Below, piece after piece: positions 31,322 through 42,374 of a stretch of 64,000 nt of DNA; within the stretch, counting starts at the first letter, position 1, and every line of letters begins with the position of its first letter. Both the position numbers and the translations under genes were made by a program. Source of the stretch: Blumeriella jaapii (Eukaryota > Ascomycota > Leotiomycetes > Helotiales > Drepanopezizaceae); the NCBI GenBank assembly GCA_009599575.1, contig VWND01000036.1:1-64000 (forward strand), read 5' to 3'. The notes under the pieces are model-generated. The model was given only the letters and a program-made list of their open reading frames with translations. It ran no database searches and was not told the origin of the DNA.

Positions 31322-33186
31322 ATGATAAATTTATTACATTCAAATATTGTAAACAATTGTGACACACCTAAACCTTGAGGTCTTTATTTCCAGGATAGTG
31401 CTACTCCTCAAATGGAAGGATTAGTTGAACTACATACGATAATATTATGTACTATTTAGTTATAGTGTTATTTGGTGTAGGTTGAATCTTGATATCTATT
31501 GTAAGAAATTACATTAGTACAAAATCACCTATATCTCATAAATATTTAAACCACGGTAAACTTGTGCCGGCTCAAAAGTGTTTTAAGTTTAATATAAATT
31601 GTATAAGGTTTTATAGTACCTCTTCTTCTAATGTTAACTGTGCAAAAATATACGAAGAGGCTTTTTCTATGAGAAAATTCATTATAAAGGATAATAAAAA
31701 TATGTCTGGAATCTATAAATGAAGGAATAAAATAACGAAAGATATTTATCTTGGTCAATCCATAGATTTCGCGAAAAGATTTCTGAAATATTTTCATCTT
31801 AGTTATTTAAAAAATAGAGAAACTCTTGTAATAAGTAGAGCGTTAATTAAATACGGATATTCCAATTTTTCATTAGAAATACTGGAATACTGTGATATAG
31901 ATCACTTAACTGAAACAGAACAATACTACTTTGATAAATTAAATCCTCGGTATAATACTTTAAAAATAGCAGGGAGTTCTTTAGGCCATAAGCATTCTCA
32001 TGAGACGAAAACCCAAATTAGTTTAGCTTTAAATGGAGTTTATGTTAAAGGAAAATCTCCTTTATATGGTAGTACACATCTCGAAGAGACTAAAGCACTT
32101 ATGTCTTTAAAAAAATCTGGCTCAAATAATCCTCAGTTTGGTAAAACACATAATGAAGATACTAAAGAGTTAATGAATGCTCCGCAAAAAAAAGCTTTAG
32201 GGAGAAAACATTCTCTTGAAACTCTCTTAAGCATGAGTGCTAGCAGAGGTTATTATGTTAACATACACGAAAAATGTGACTCAGATGGATTTAAATTAAT
32301 AGGTAGTTTTGTTTCAATAAGAAGAGCCGCGAAATTCTTAGATATTAGCGGTAGTACTGTAAAACGTTATATAAATTCCGGTGAATTATATAAAGATAGA
32401 TATAAATTTACGGGACAACCCTCGTAAACTTCAAAAAACTATGAGTAGAATTTCACTATATGCTGGAAACTCCTAAAGCCTTTAGGTACTATAAATATAA
32501 TAATTATATAATTTATCAGTGATAACCCCCAAGGATGTACAATGGATTATCCGCAGGAAACCCATAAGTAAAATACTTAAGTAGGTTCCTCAGAGACTAA
32601 ACGTGAAAACCTTATATATAAGGTAAGATATAGTCCAGTTAAGTATGAAAGTACTTATGTTTTGACACTAATAGAATTAATATGAACAATTACTCCTGCC
32701 TTAATATTAATATTAATAGCTTTCCCTTCATTTAAGCTATTATATTTAATGGATGAAGTTAGCGATCCTGCCATGTCTGTATTAGCAGAAGGTCACCAAT
32801 GATATTGAAGTTACCAATATCCAGACTTTTTAAATACAGATGATGAATTCATAGAATTTGATTCATACTTAGTACCAGAATCTGACTTAGAAGACGGGGC
32901 TTTAAGAATGCTTGAAGTAGATAACAGAGTTATCCTTCCGGAGTTAACACACGTAAGATTTATTGTAACTGCGGCAGATGTTATTCATTCTTATGCTTGT
33001 CCTTCTTTAGGTATTAAGTGTGATGCTTACCCTGGTAGATTAAATCAAGTTTCTGTTCTTATTAATAGAGAAGGAACTTTCTACGGTCAATGTTCAGAAA
33101 TATGTGGTATCTTACACAGCTCTATGCCTATAGTTATAGAGTCAGTAAGTATTGAAAAATTTCTTAGTTGACTTGTACAACAATAA
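31322..33186 (+). CDS. cox2: cox2, cytochrome c oxidase subunit 2 (one intron)
   Basis: Complex IV subunit carrying the CuA site. Exon 1 31322-31557 ([19 protein letters not shown] ... KYLNHG), exon 2 32665-33186 ([15 protein letters not shown] ...). CuA ligands are present in [14 protein letters not shown] and [16 protein letters not shown] one-base loss (or two-base gain) near 31434 breaks exon 1 between VELH and DNIMYYL; a sequencing indel is likely. Stop at 33186 after LSWLVQQ. An Asn-rich tail ORF follows in the next frame. Confidence 0.93.
31558..32427 (+). CDS. GIY-YIG homing endonuclease in the cox2 intron
   Basis: Open and in frame with cox2 exon 1. Catalytic domain [19 protein letters not shown] near 31705 with downstream Arg (AKRFLKYF) and Glu ([14 protein letters not shown]). 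DNA-binding repeats of NUMOD3 type ([34 protein letters not shown]) and a C-terminal NUMOD1/helix-turn-helix-like end ([19 protein letters not shown]). The group I core lies 3' of it (TATATGCTGGAAACTCC 32458, CCGCAGGAAACCC, CCTCAGAGACTAAACG, AGATATAGTCC near 32627). Intact; the intron runs 31558-32664. Confidence 0.92.
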
Positions 33187-33358
33187 CCTCGAATTTTTCT
33201 TGCCTTATGAACTATCTTTTTCGACTATAGAGTCGCCTACATATTTAGCTTCGGCTTCGGATGGTGGCTATACTGGGAATTTCCCGGGATCTGGAGGATC
33301 TAATTATCCTGATGCTCCGTATCCTAGTGGTTCGAGTCAATCAGGCTACCCGGGGTCA

Positions 33359-33398
<40 letters not shown>

Positions 33399-33598
33399 GT
33401 GGTACACCTGAACCTGTACCAAATTTTGATGTTGCAAGAAGACAGGTAGGGGCTAAATTAAGAGAATTATATGTTGGTAAACCTTATCGTAGTAGTATTT
33501 ATATGAATAGTCTTGAATATTCAGATAGAATAACTAAATGAGATCATAATATAGTTTGCAAAGCTTTAATAGACAGTAAACATACTTTAATGAAATAG
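33187..33598 (+). CDS. unknown Gly/Ser/Asn-rich tail ORF after cox2
   Basis: Not recognised. One frame over from cox2, overlapping its last codons and open to TAG 33598 (one TGA read as Trp). A Gly/Ser/Pro-rich stretch (GSGGSNYPDAPYPSGSSQSG) leads to 13 Asn from an AAT repeat (33360-33397), then a charged helical domain (VARRQVGAKLRELYVGKPYR). No good ATG before 33503, so if expressed it is by frameshift from cox2, or it is a relic. Confidence 0.45.
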
Positions 33599-35228
33599 TG
33601 GATGATGAATTTAATGGTTGTCGCTATACTGGTATTGTAAGTAAGGAGTTGTTATATGTTATGGAAAAATAGTATTATATTTTGGTACGCTAGTATTATA
33701 TTTTGGAATGCTACCATTATTTTATTATAAATTTTTAAATATAAAAAAAATATTTTTTATAAAAAAAATTTTTTATATTAGTATAATGGTGTGCAAATTA
33801 ACCATTAATTGGTTATATTTATATTAAAAATAAATTTAATATTTAAAGAAAAGAATTTATATATATATTGTTTGGCTTTAAATTATTACTATAGTTTTTT
33901 TACAAAGATTGTAAAAACTATAGTAATTAAGTTATTAGATAATCACATAAAAATTTCAACTTTATGTAAACACATATATTTGTAGATTTAACCTTTTATT
34001 TTGCGTATTATAAAAAAGTGCGTGTGGTGCGTTTCTGGATTTATTCATAACTGCATCAAAACTCGTGCGGTAATAAGTATGGTATAATCATTATTTTATA
34101 ATACGGTTACTATAATCAAGATTTTATAATAAGTATGTATGTATATAAAATTTTATAAACTCATTAGAAGAATAATAGGAAATTTACACGGTGGATTTTA
34201 TCTAGAAAGATAGACACTTAATATGAGATAATATTCACTTGCAAGTATGTTTTTTACATAACATATAAAGTGTAAGGGTATTAACAAGGCAGGGTAATTG
34301 TCGCTTGAATATGTTTATTTGCCTTGGATCTTAATTTGGTGTATAATTAAGTCAGTATCAAATAATAATTCATTAAGGTATAGATCTAACTCCGAGAATT
34401 TGACTATTTTATATAATAATATCCTTATTTATCATAATTAACTCCAAATTTCGGAATATTTTGTGAATTATTTTCGCGCCCATTTCTTGTTTTTCAGTAA
34501 ATACTACTAGGATTATGACTTATTATTAAGGTGAGTATATTCATTTAACATGTTTTGTTAATGATAGCTCAACGTTTACGTAAAATAGGTATTTATAAAA
34601 TGTTTGTGATTATAACTATGAAAAAACCCCCCCCCCAACGGTATAAATTATGAGAATTACTAAGTAGGTAATTGTTTATTAGTAATGTGTATATTATTTA
34701 ATTTAGTTTAGATTTATATGTATATACACATTAAATATTGTTTTATAAAGCATCTTATAAGCAGCTCTAATGTTTAATAAAAAACAAGAGTGTATCTTTC
34801 GATTCAATAAAAAGAATTTGAGGTTTTAGGTAATTTGGTTAATTAAAAATCTAATACCTAACTTTTTAGTATATAGATTATCGAATAAGTAAAGATAAAA
34901 CCATAATTACTAGGTTTTGCTTAAAAAAAATAAGTTACGCTTTGAATGAGCAATCCCTTGTCCCTTAATACATTCTTATAAATATAGGTAATAATATCTT
35001 AAATTGACAGGCTCGCCCTTCTATTAATGATAACTATACCTTTGAATGTTTATAATAAGATTACCGTTAGGTAATATACACTTATCTGGTAAAAAGTACT
35101 AGATAAGTATTACCTATGAAATGAATAATTAATATAATTGGTATTAATGAAATAGACTTAAATTTAAATTTATTAAGCTTGGAATATTAAATATAATAAT
35201 AACATTTTTTTTTGTGTGTTTTTTTTAT
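33599..35228 (+). other. long spacer upstream of rps3
   Basis: No ORF or tRNA that I can support. Contains a C9 run near 34627 and, at about 34746-34860, a block resembling one at 37133-37240 (ATAAG..CTCTA, GAGYGTATCTTT, AATAAAAAG). The rps3 leader repeat is at 35124-35181. Confidence 0.65.
35124..35181 (+). repeat. rps3-leader repeat, copy 2
   Basis: Partner of 3869-3931. Ends about 48 nt before the rps3 ATG. See that entry. Confidence 0.7.
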
Positions 35229-36787
35229 ATGGACAATTTAGAAAATATAATGATTAAGGATTTTTCAAATCTTAACCTAGACCCAAATATTCCGATATTA
35301 TTTAACATTAAGAGTAAAATAAACACGATTAAGCCTTTAACATATAGAAAAAGTGATACAGATAAAACTAGACATTTTACACCTGCAGCACAAGAATGGC
35401 ATAATAGTATATATACATATGATTCTAATTATATAAAGACATTACCTAGTGCAGATAAAAATCTTATGAATTTGTTAAATAGTTATTTTAATTTTCAAAT
35501 TCATCAAAATTTATTGAATAGTAATACAATACGTCCCCTTATCAGGCTTAGACGAATATCTACTAAAAAAGTTTTTATAGGTAAGGGTGATTTAAAACAT
35601 ACTAACAGTAAAGTATTAATAACCTTTTACGTTCTTAATACTGAGGGTATGTTTTTAACAGAGAATTACCAAAGAGCAAAAGAGGAGATATTATTTCCTA
35701 GAAGAAAATTGGAAAAGTTTGTTAATTACGGTCGAGATAAAAAACCTATTATAACTTATAACAGACCTTTTACTTGAAAGGAATTTAAGGTATTAGGGGA
35801 TCACGCTAAAGCCTATCAATTATATTTGAAAGATATTCTTAATAAAATAGAGAGTTTTCCTCTAAATTTAGATAATCTAAAGGCTTTAGACACTTACGAA
35901 GAACAATTAGATTACTTAGTTGAAGCAGGAATTTTAAGATATGATGTAAAAATGAGATATTTATAAACACAGTTAATGAGTGAAAGCCTTTGGGTCTTTT
36001 AAACTTTAAGGAATTTAAATCTGAATCTGTAATATACTATAAAAATAAAAAAGTTCGATATTTTCATCTTTTATTAAGACTAAATAAATTGAAATTTACA
36101 AATCTATTTATGTCAAAACTTATCACATTAGTGAGAAAATTATATAACAAGGATGTAGTATTTAATATTGTAAAATTAAATAAAATGCATTTAAATAGTG
36201 ATATTTACAACCAAGCGGTATCCCTTAAACTGAGAGACAGGAATAATAGGTTATATAAAGTTTTAAAAACATCTTTACGTAAAATTCATTTACCAGTAAT
36301 AAGTAAAATAGGAGAAAGAATTAGTAAACCACTTAAAGATGATTACCTGGTTAATAGAATACGTAATAACAATATTAGTTCAATGTTTGCAGATGACAAT
36401 GCAAAAGACCCTTTTAATAATTTATTATTAAATGTTTACCCAGCAGCTGCAGCTGCAGGTAATATAGAAATTAATGTCAAAAAAAGATCCTCTATAAAGA
36501 AAGCCAAATTTGCTTTAAAAGACTTTGTTTTAAGACATTTAAAACATTTAAAGCTGAGAGGTGTAAGAGTAGAAGCTAAAGGTAGGTTAACTCCACGTGC
36601 TACTGCCTCTAGGTCAGTATTCAAAATGAAATGAAAAGGTGGGTTAAAAAACGTGGAATCTTCCTTCAGAGGATGATCTGCTATTATGTTAAGGGGTTAC
36701 CTAAAATCTAATGTACAATATACTGTTATAAACTCTAAGAACCGTAACGGAGCATACGGTGTTAAAACATGGGTAAGTAGTAAATAA
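35229..36787 (+). CDS. rps3: rps3, ribosomal protein S3 (free-standing, one frameshift)
   Basis: Small-subunit ribosomal protein, fungal mitochondrial type (long, Lys/Asn rich). ATG 35229 (MDNLENIMIKDFSNLNLDP). The conserved C-terminal KH-like part is RGVRVEAKGRLTPRATASRS near 36560 and FRGWSAIMLRGYLKSNVQYT near 36670, ending TAA 36787. A one-base loss near 35960 in ATATTTA shifts the frame; restoring one T gives continuous protein. In most Pezizomycotina this gene lies inside the rnl 2449 intron, but here it is between cox2 and nad4L. Confidence 0.85.
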
Positions 36788-37825
36788 AATGACTTATTTG
36801 AGTATAATATTCCAAAGATTTTATATTTCATCTCCATTTGATTATAATTGCAAGCCTATTACACCTAGACCAAACTGTCGATATAACGACCGTTTAGATC
36901 TTTTTATTAGAGAGGAAAATTATCTTTCCTCTATTTTAATTAAAACAGTATATAATAATTATTCATGAAAATCCTTCACTCTTTCCTATATATATTAATA
37001 TTTACAGTTTTATTTAATTTCGCGTTGAATAACCCTAAATATAGTAAGATAATAATTATTTCGTACCAAACTTTGCTTAACCAAGTACCATAAGTTAAAG
37101 CCTAAACCTGACAGATAAGCTGTCCTTCCTATTAGTTTAAATTGGTAATATTAATAAGTCGTTCTAGAGTTTGAGTAATAAAAAGGAGCGTATCTTTTAG
37201 TCTATTAAAAAGCCTTGGAGATTTTTAGATAGTACTAAAAAATATATCTTTTTTATTTGTATGTTCCCTGATAATTAAAATGCAAATCTTTAAAACCTAG
37301 GTTGAGTTTTTATAAATGCTACTTTAGGGTTAAATAATATAATATAATATAATATAATATTATATAATATAGCTTAATATAAGGTTAATTGCAATAAAGA
37401 TTTGGGTTTTTACTATAAAAAAGTTGACTTTAGCTAAATTTATCTAAAGTCAAAACATTAAAGATATAATTACAAATTATAGAGTAAAGTTACCCCCCCC
37501 CTTTATTCTATAATTTATATGTTGTTTTTTGCGGAAAACTTAATTAACCATGGCCTTTTTTATGCGTAACCAGCTAATCTGCTAGTGAAATAAAAATTAA
37601 ATTTTATTTGAAATCTTTTGTAACCAAATATTTATAGGATTATATACGACTTTAAATAATAAGATTTTATATGATACCTATACTTATAGTAACGGTATGA
37701 TCTATCCGTGACATTTTATAATAGTTAAATTTCACATCATCCCTGTCCGTAAATCTCTTACGGATATTACCCCAGAAGAAAGATATGACACAATTTAGGA
37801 GTGCATGACATCAATAATTCTTAAG
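36788..37825 (+). other. spacer after rps3
   Basis: No gene seen. Has a TAATA microsatellite near 37340, a C9 run near 37493, and the block at 37133-37240 that resembles 34746-34860. Base composition becomes less A/T-rich after about 37740. Confidence 0.65.
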
Positions 37826-37948
37826 ATGAAAGGAGTCTCTGGTTGGCTAGTAATGGTTCCTCTTTCGGTTGTGCTCCAGGTAATCATAGGACATTTTATC
37901 GACCCTCTCTCTCAGAGGAGACACATCAGTCTAATATCTCAGTATTAA
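37826..37948 (+). other. small open stretch before the cox1 5' fragment
   Basis: 40-codon ORF (WLVMVPLSVVLQVIIGHFID) in a locally GC-richer patch with codon use unlike its neighbours (GTC, CTC, TCG). Not recognised; could be part of an incoming segment that also brought the cox1 fragment. Confidence 0.25.
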
Positions 37949-38217
37949 AAACAAGCATAAGTCTTTGAACTGAACGTTGATTCTTGTCATCCAATGCTAA
38001 AGATATTGGAACTTTATATTTAATCTTTGCTTTATTCTCTGGATTAGTGGGTACTGCTTTCTCAGTACTAATAAGATTAGAATTAAGTGGACCTGGTGTT
38101 CAATATATTGCAGATAATCCATTATATAACAGTATCATTACAAGTCAGGCTATATTAAGTATATTACAGATAATCCACTATATAATAGTATCATTACAAT
38201 TCAGGCTATATTAATGA
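37932..38217 (+). pseudogene. displaced cox1 5' end with internal tandem duplication
   Basis: Encodes the start of cox1: [20 protein letters not shown], then [28 protein letters not shown] and QAIL. A 54-nt segment is then repeated almost exactly (about 38103-38157 and 38161-38216), putting the second copy out of frame. The copy ends at AIL-M and is followed at once by a group II-like 5' end (GTGCG). A more decayed relative of the same 5' end is at 61181-61250. The rest of cox1 is not downstream. Confidence 0.85.
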
Positions 38218-39310
38218 GTGCGCCGATGCGCTCCGTACCTCGGATGTCTTGAAAAGAGATCATGTAAAACCTTTCCATGTAAAGAGCATAGAGCCAGGTA
38301 TGCTCAAAGCATACGGGGAAATCCCCACAGCTAAGCTCTATGTAAAGGGTCTAATCGGACAAACTGTTGAAAGTCTAGGATTTAGACCTGATCTAATCTT
38401 AAATGAAACACAAGTAGAGCGTTAAATATACAAATGAATTATTTATTTGAAGATGTAGAACCATATTTGACCAATACTCTTCCTGTATTAAATAATACTG
38501 CTATTTTGGCTCCATACGAAAAAACTCTAAATAATCCTCGTAAGGAGTATGTCTGTTATGGTTGAATGAACACCATATTATCTGAAGTTTTTAAAAGTTC
38601 CGGAGGATATATAGTGGAACCTCCGTCTAGAGAAACATTAGGTGAGCCAGACTTTATTATCTACCTAAACAATATAGTTGTAGGTATCGTAGAATGTAAA
38701 GCGGAACAAAACTATACGTGGACAGAGCTATACTCACAGAACATTATGTGGACAAAATAGCCATTCTGATTTTGTATTTATTATATCTAATAAGGGTCTA
38801 TATCTTTCATTTGATTATTATCTTATGGACTGGTATACTATTAATAACTTTGATCTTAAAGGTACATTTTGGGTTTTTTTTGACGGCTATATAGGGTTAC
38901 TGGTTCATCCTAATGGTTCAGTTAAGCCAGTATCTCCGCTTTATACATTTCAATCTCAACACAGATTATATAAACTGAAGCACTCTCGTGAACAAGACTG
39001 CTCAATAACTACTATTTTTCATCACTTTTTAAGTCTAAAAGACGGTGTGGATCCGGAATATTTAGACTTTGTACCTAAATATATTTGTAACCCTGAAGGT
39101 GGTTTATATAAAACCACAAGACTTTCATATGTAGATATATCAGATGCAGATAGAGCTCCCTACCCGCCTAATTAAAAGGTGATAATTAAAAATGTCATAT
39201 AAAAAAAAAATACACAATATAAAAATATACTAACCGAAACGCATATTTATGGGATACTCCAGGTTTGAGGCAGGAAAGCCGTATGATGGGAGACTAGCCC
39301 GACTCTACTC
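38218..39310 (+). other. group II intron-like segment after the cox1 5' fragment
   Basis: Begins GTGCG, the group II 5' consensus, precisely after a cox1 position used by introns (AIL-M). Near 39276-39309 AAGCCGTATGATGGGAGACT resembles a group II domain V, but its 3' strand is degraded compared with the one in cob (51992-52025). No reverse transcriptase; instead it holds a nuclease-like ORF. No cox1 exon follows. Intron class is inferred from the two end motifs only. Confidence 0.45.
38434..39175 (+). pseudogene. PD-(D/E)XK-like nuclease ORF, one frameshift
   Basis: ATG 38434. Contains GEPDFIIYLNNIVVGIVECK: an Asp, about 12 residues, then Glu-x-Lys on a predicted strand, the layout of PD-(D/E)XK nucleases. 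A frame change near 38750 breaks it (stop 38760), and the second frame continues (HSDFVFIISNKGLYLSFDYY) to 39175. The part after the motif resembles the ORF at 52167 ([12 protein letters not shown]). Not a homing-endonuclease family usually seen in fungal mitochondria; assignment rests on the motif alone. Confidence 0.5.
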
Positions 39311-39363
39311 TTTTTTATGATAGCCCCTTGTTTTTTTATTTATTAAAAATAGATTATGGATAA

Positions 39364-39424
39364 TCCTATGGGTGTAAGCATAATGTTATAATTATGCTTA
39401 TTATAAGTTCGAATCTTATAGGGA
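39364..39424 (+). other. tRNA-like hairpins without a D arm
   Basis: TCCTATG...ATAGGGA ends, a long central hairpin AAGCATAAT/ATTATGCTT and a T-arm-like ATAAGTTCGAATCTTAT. No D arm and a 6-nt central loop, so I do not assign an identity; probably a tRNA relic. Confidence 0.3.
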
Positions 39425-39512
39425 AACCTCATTCCTATCGAGGTTTATAAAATATAATATTATATTTTATTAAAAAAGGTTTTAAATATGGGATATAATC
39501 CCTAAAATCCTT

Positions 39513-39593
39513 TAGAGCTAATCTCTTAGGTCTCTTAATATAGTTTATAACTAAATACTTGCTTAGCACTTGTTTAGCATTTACTTAGCCAAA
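39513..39593 (+). repeat. dispersed element 2, copy 1
   Basis: Shares CTCTTAGGTCTYTTAA, TTTAT and reiterated TTAGCACTTG-type motifs with 47565-47640. The internal 9- to 11-mers (CTTAGCACTTG, TTTAGCATTTA) are themselves repeated. Confidence 0.55.
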
Positions 39594-39684
39594 GCTATTT
39601 TTACTAGTCTATATAAAACTGAGCCTACCTATTCCGAGCGAACAAGTTTGTTACCATTATGGAATTGAGTTAAATAATATCTGT

Positions 39685-40146
39685 ATGACAATTACTGGTG
39701 TCATGCACTTCTACAATGTGTCATATCTTTCTTTGGGTAATTTAAGTGATGCTTTTACCGATAACATTTTATTTAATGATTATATAGATATAATATTTAT
39801 TCTACCCTTTATGTCAAATATTAGTATGCCAATACCTACAGTAGAGGGTAGTAATAAAAAGTTATTACTGTGGTGCTTAAGAATGCAGCAGTTTTTTAAT
39901 AAAAATTATATTTTTGAATGTCAAAAATTAAATATTTATGATTTTTATGTATATAAATTGAAAACAAATACTCCAGTTCATAATTATTTTGTTAGAAATA
40001 TTCACCTGCTTAACCATGATGATGTAAGATATCTGATATGTCCTATTACAGGTAGAATACTTGAGTATCTTAACCGTTCTTTAAAGCCAATTAAATCTTC
40101 TCGCAAGATAATCGCTATAATAGAAGATACTTTCCCAGAAAACTAG
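39685..40146 (+). CDS. unknown ORF (153 aa)
   Basis: Not recognised. ATG 39685, stop 40146, no TGA codons. A moderately hydrophobic N-terminal half (IDIIFILPFMSNISMPIP) and a basic C-terminus (LNRSLKPIKSSRKIIAIIED). Follows the group II-like segment and precedes a degenerate tRNA. Could be another edge ORF. Confidence 0.5.
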   Translation: MTITGVMHFYNVSYLSLGNLSDAFTDNILFNDYIDIIFILPFMSNISMPIPTVEGSNKKLLLWCLRMQQFFNKNYIFECQKLNIYDFYVYKLKTNTPVHNYFVRNIHLLNHDDVRYLICPITGRILEYLNRSLKPIKSSRKIIAIIEDTFPEN

Positions 40147-40256
40147 CCAGTAACAAATGTGCGGGTATTATATTATAGGATTAATATATTTTATATGGGA
40201 TTATCTTAAATATTAATATACTAAATATGTATGTATATACATTTATGTATATATAT

Positions 40257-40328
40257 AGGGACATGATGTAGATGGTCTAACTTTGGATTTAATATGTTAA
40301 TCAAGGGGTTCGATTCCTCCATATCCCT
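40257..40328 (+). pseudogene. tRNA-Gln-derived pseudogene
   Basis: Matches the ends of the tRNA-Gln at 13320 (AGGGA start, AGATGGT, GGGGTTCGATTCCTCCATAT end), but the anticodon arm has been replaced by an unpairable stretch. Similar 5' halves recur at 46990. Confidence 0.55.
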
Positions 40329-40612
40329 AGTGATGGTTGTTTATATATGATGGCATTTACATTCTATAGATCAGAATATAAAATCCAAAACACATTAATT
40401 TAGTTATAAATACCATACGTTTTATTTAATTTAGGTGGGTAGCTATGTACTAGTATATAGTGAGGGACGGTGTTTTTCTCCTTCTTATCCAAGGAAAGAG
40501 GAATAGGTACCTGGATTAAATAGGTAATAGAAGGCGTAAGTTGTTAAAAAAAACCCCAAATTTTTTTTAACTTAACTTTTTTTCAATATAATTAAAAAAC
40601 AAAATATATACA

Positions 40613-42374
40613 ATGAATTTATCCTTAATACTTTTTATAATCGGAATATTAGGTTTCGTATTAAATAGAAAAAATATAATATTAATGCTTATTTCTATCG
40701 AAATAATGTTATTAGCTATTACATTCTTAATATTGATAAGTTCACTTAGCTTTGATGATATATTAGGCCAAACATATGCTGTATACATAATCGCGATAGC
40801 GGGTGCAGAATCAGCCATTGGTTTAGGTATTCTAATTGCATTCTATAGATTAAACTATTCTTATACTTTATCTTGTCTATCCATGGCCCTACAACATATT
40901 CTAAAAAATAAATAAACTTAGCTATAAAATAATCTCAAGATCTTATTCTACAAAGACAAATAATAATTATACTAGCCATAAATCACCAAATTATCTCCGA
41001 AATTCTGGATTTATTACAGGGCTCTTTGATGCAGAAAGTTCTTTGGTGGTGACTATTTTAAGAAACCCTAGGTAGAAAACAGGATGAAATGTTCAGGCTA
41101 GAGTTCAAATAAAAATGCATGAAAAGGATAGAGTTCTAATTCAGTCAATTCAAGATTTTTTCGGTGGTATAGGTTATATATCTAAAGTTAAGAAATCTTC
41201 CACGGTAGAATTTAGAGTTGGTACTTTAAAAGACCTAGTGAATCTAATTATACCTCATTTCGATAAATACCCATTGATAACAAAAAACTCAGACTACTTA
41301 TTATTTAAAGAGATTGTTCTCTTTATGCTAAATAAAGAACATAATACTATAGAAGGTATACAAAATATAGTTAATATTAGAGCCTCACTTAAAACAGGTT
41401 TAAGTGATGTCTTAAAAGAATCCTTTCCTTTAACGGTTCCATTTATTTTAAAAGAGGGAAATAAATTTCAAAATATTAACTTACATCCGGAATGAGTCGC
41501 GGGGGGTTTTGTACAGGGGAATCTAATTTATTCATTGCAGTTCAAAAAGCTAAAACTCAGACGGGTTTATCTGTTTCTTGACGTTTTTCAATTGCTCAAC
41601 CTTCAAGAGATTTAGGGTTAATAAATAACTTTGCGAATTTCTTTGGTGGGGGGGTTTTGTATCGAATTATAGAAAACGTTTAGTATGTGAATTTGTTCTT
41701 ACAAAAATGGATCTCTTGGTTGAACATATGATTCCTTTTTTTTTGATAAACATCCTATATTAGGATCAAAACAACTAAACTATTTAGATTTCAAGAGTGC
41801 GGTGTATATAATTAAAGATCCCAAACCTTTGGATATAGATGGCATAGGTTTACAATAAATTTTAGAATAAAAAACTGAATTTCGTCACGTTATTCAAATA
41901 AGGCTGTGAATAATCACAATGTTGTAAAGGGTTCCGAGAATTTAGATCACAAAAGGTTGAGTGAACCTCTGCCTAGTCATACTTCTTATATGGCAAAACC
42001 TTCAAAATGCGGGAAAGTCTTAAAGACAAATCTACCAAATTAATACAGTAATGTGATTAATGGAACAGGTAATGACTCGTTGTACGGTAAAAACGATTTG
42101 TATGAAGAAATGAAATAGATAATCCGCAGCCAACTACCCATTAAATAAATGGTGTGCAGTTCATCGACTAAACGTAGGTTGGTGAATAATGTTTAAAATC
42201 CCGTTTTGGCTTTATTAAGTCAGACAAGATGGGTTATATATATTATTTGCTTAAGATATAGTCAGGCATAACCTAAAAGTTATGGAAATACCCTAGCCAA
42301 CCTAAGGGAATAAAGCAAATTTCTAAGGTAAAGGGGGAAAACGAAGAGGAAGCATTGCGATAGAATATAAATAA
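40613..42374 (+). CDS. nad4L: nad4L, NADH dehydrogenase subunit 4L (one intron)
   Basis: Complex I subunit, about 89 aa when spliced. Exon 1 40613-40852 ([20 protein letters not shown] ... [17 protein letters not shown]), exon 2 42345-42374 (RGSIAIEYK). The stop TAA shares its last A with the nad5 ATG, the usual fungal nad4L/nad5 overlap. Without splicing the first frame would read through into intron to 40915. The 30-nt final exon is easy to miss. Confidence 0.92.
40853..42344 (+). other. nad4L intron (group I) with decayed LAGLIDADG ORF
   Basis: Between YRL and RGS. Endonuclease relic: [15 protein letters not shown] near 41013, a stop near 41072, an open stretch 41115-41495, then a second motif region ([11 protein letters not shown]) disrupted by indels near 41510 and 41650 (G runs). 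3' part contains a CCGCAGCCAACTACC / AAGATATAGTCAGGC group I core near 42122-42265. Confidence 0.75.
40990..41860 (+). pseudogene. LAGLIDADG endonuclease relic in the nad4L intron
   Basis: Both motifs recognisable (about 41013 and 41492). Interrupted by a TAG near 41073 and frame changes at homopolymers, including a G6-G7 run near 41650. Middle part reads [20 protein letters not shown], typical of this family. Confidence 0.75.

Noticed and set aside
34180..34330. Possible 3' end of rns or an RNase P RNA (AACAAGGCAGGGTAATTG)
   Set aside because: No other small-subunit rRNA landmarks (such as the 530 loop or 1400 region) and no matching P4 strands were found.
37932..38217. This cox1 5' fragment as the functional first exon
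   Set aside because: The tandem duplication shifts the frame to a stop before the GTGCG boundary and no cox1 exon follows; the real 5' part should lie upstream of position 1.
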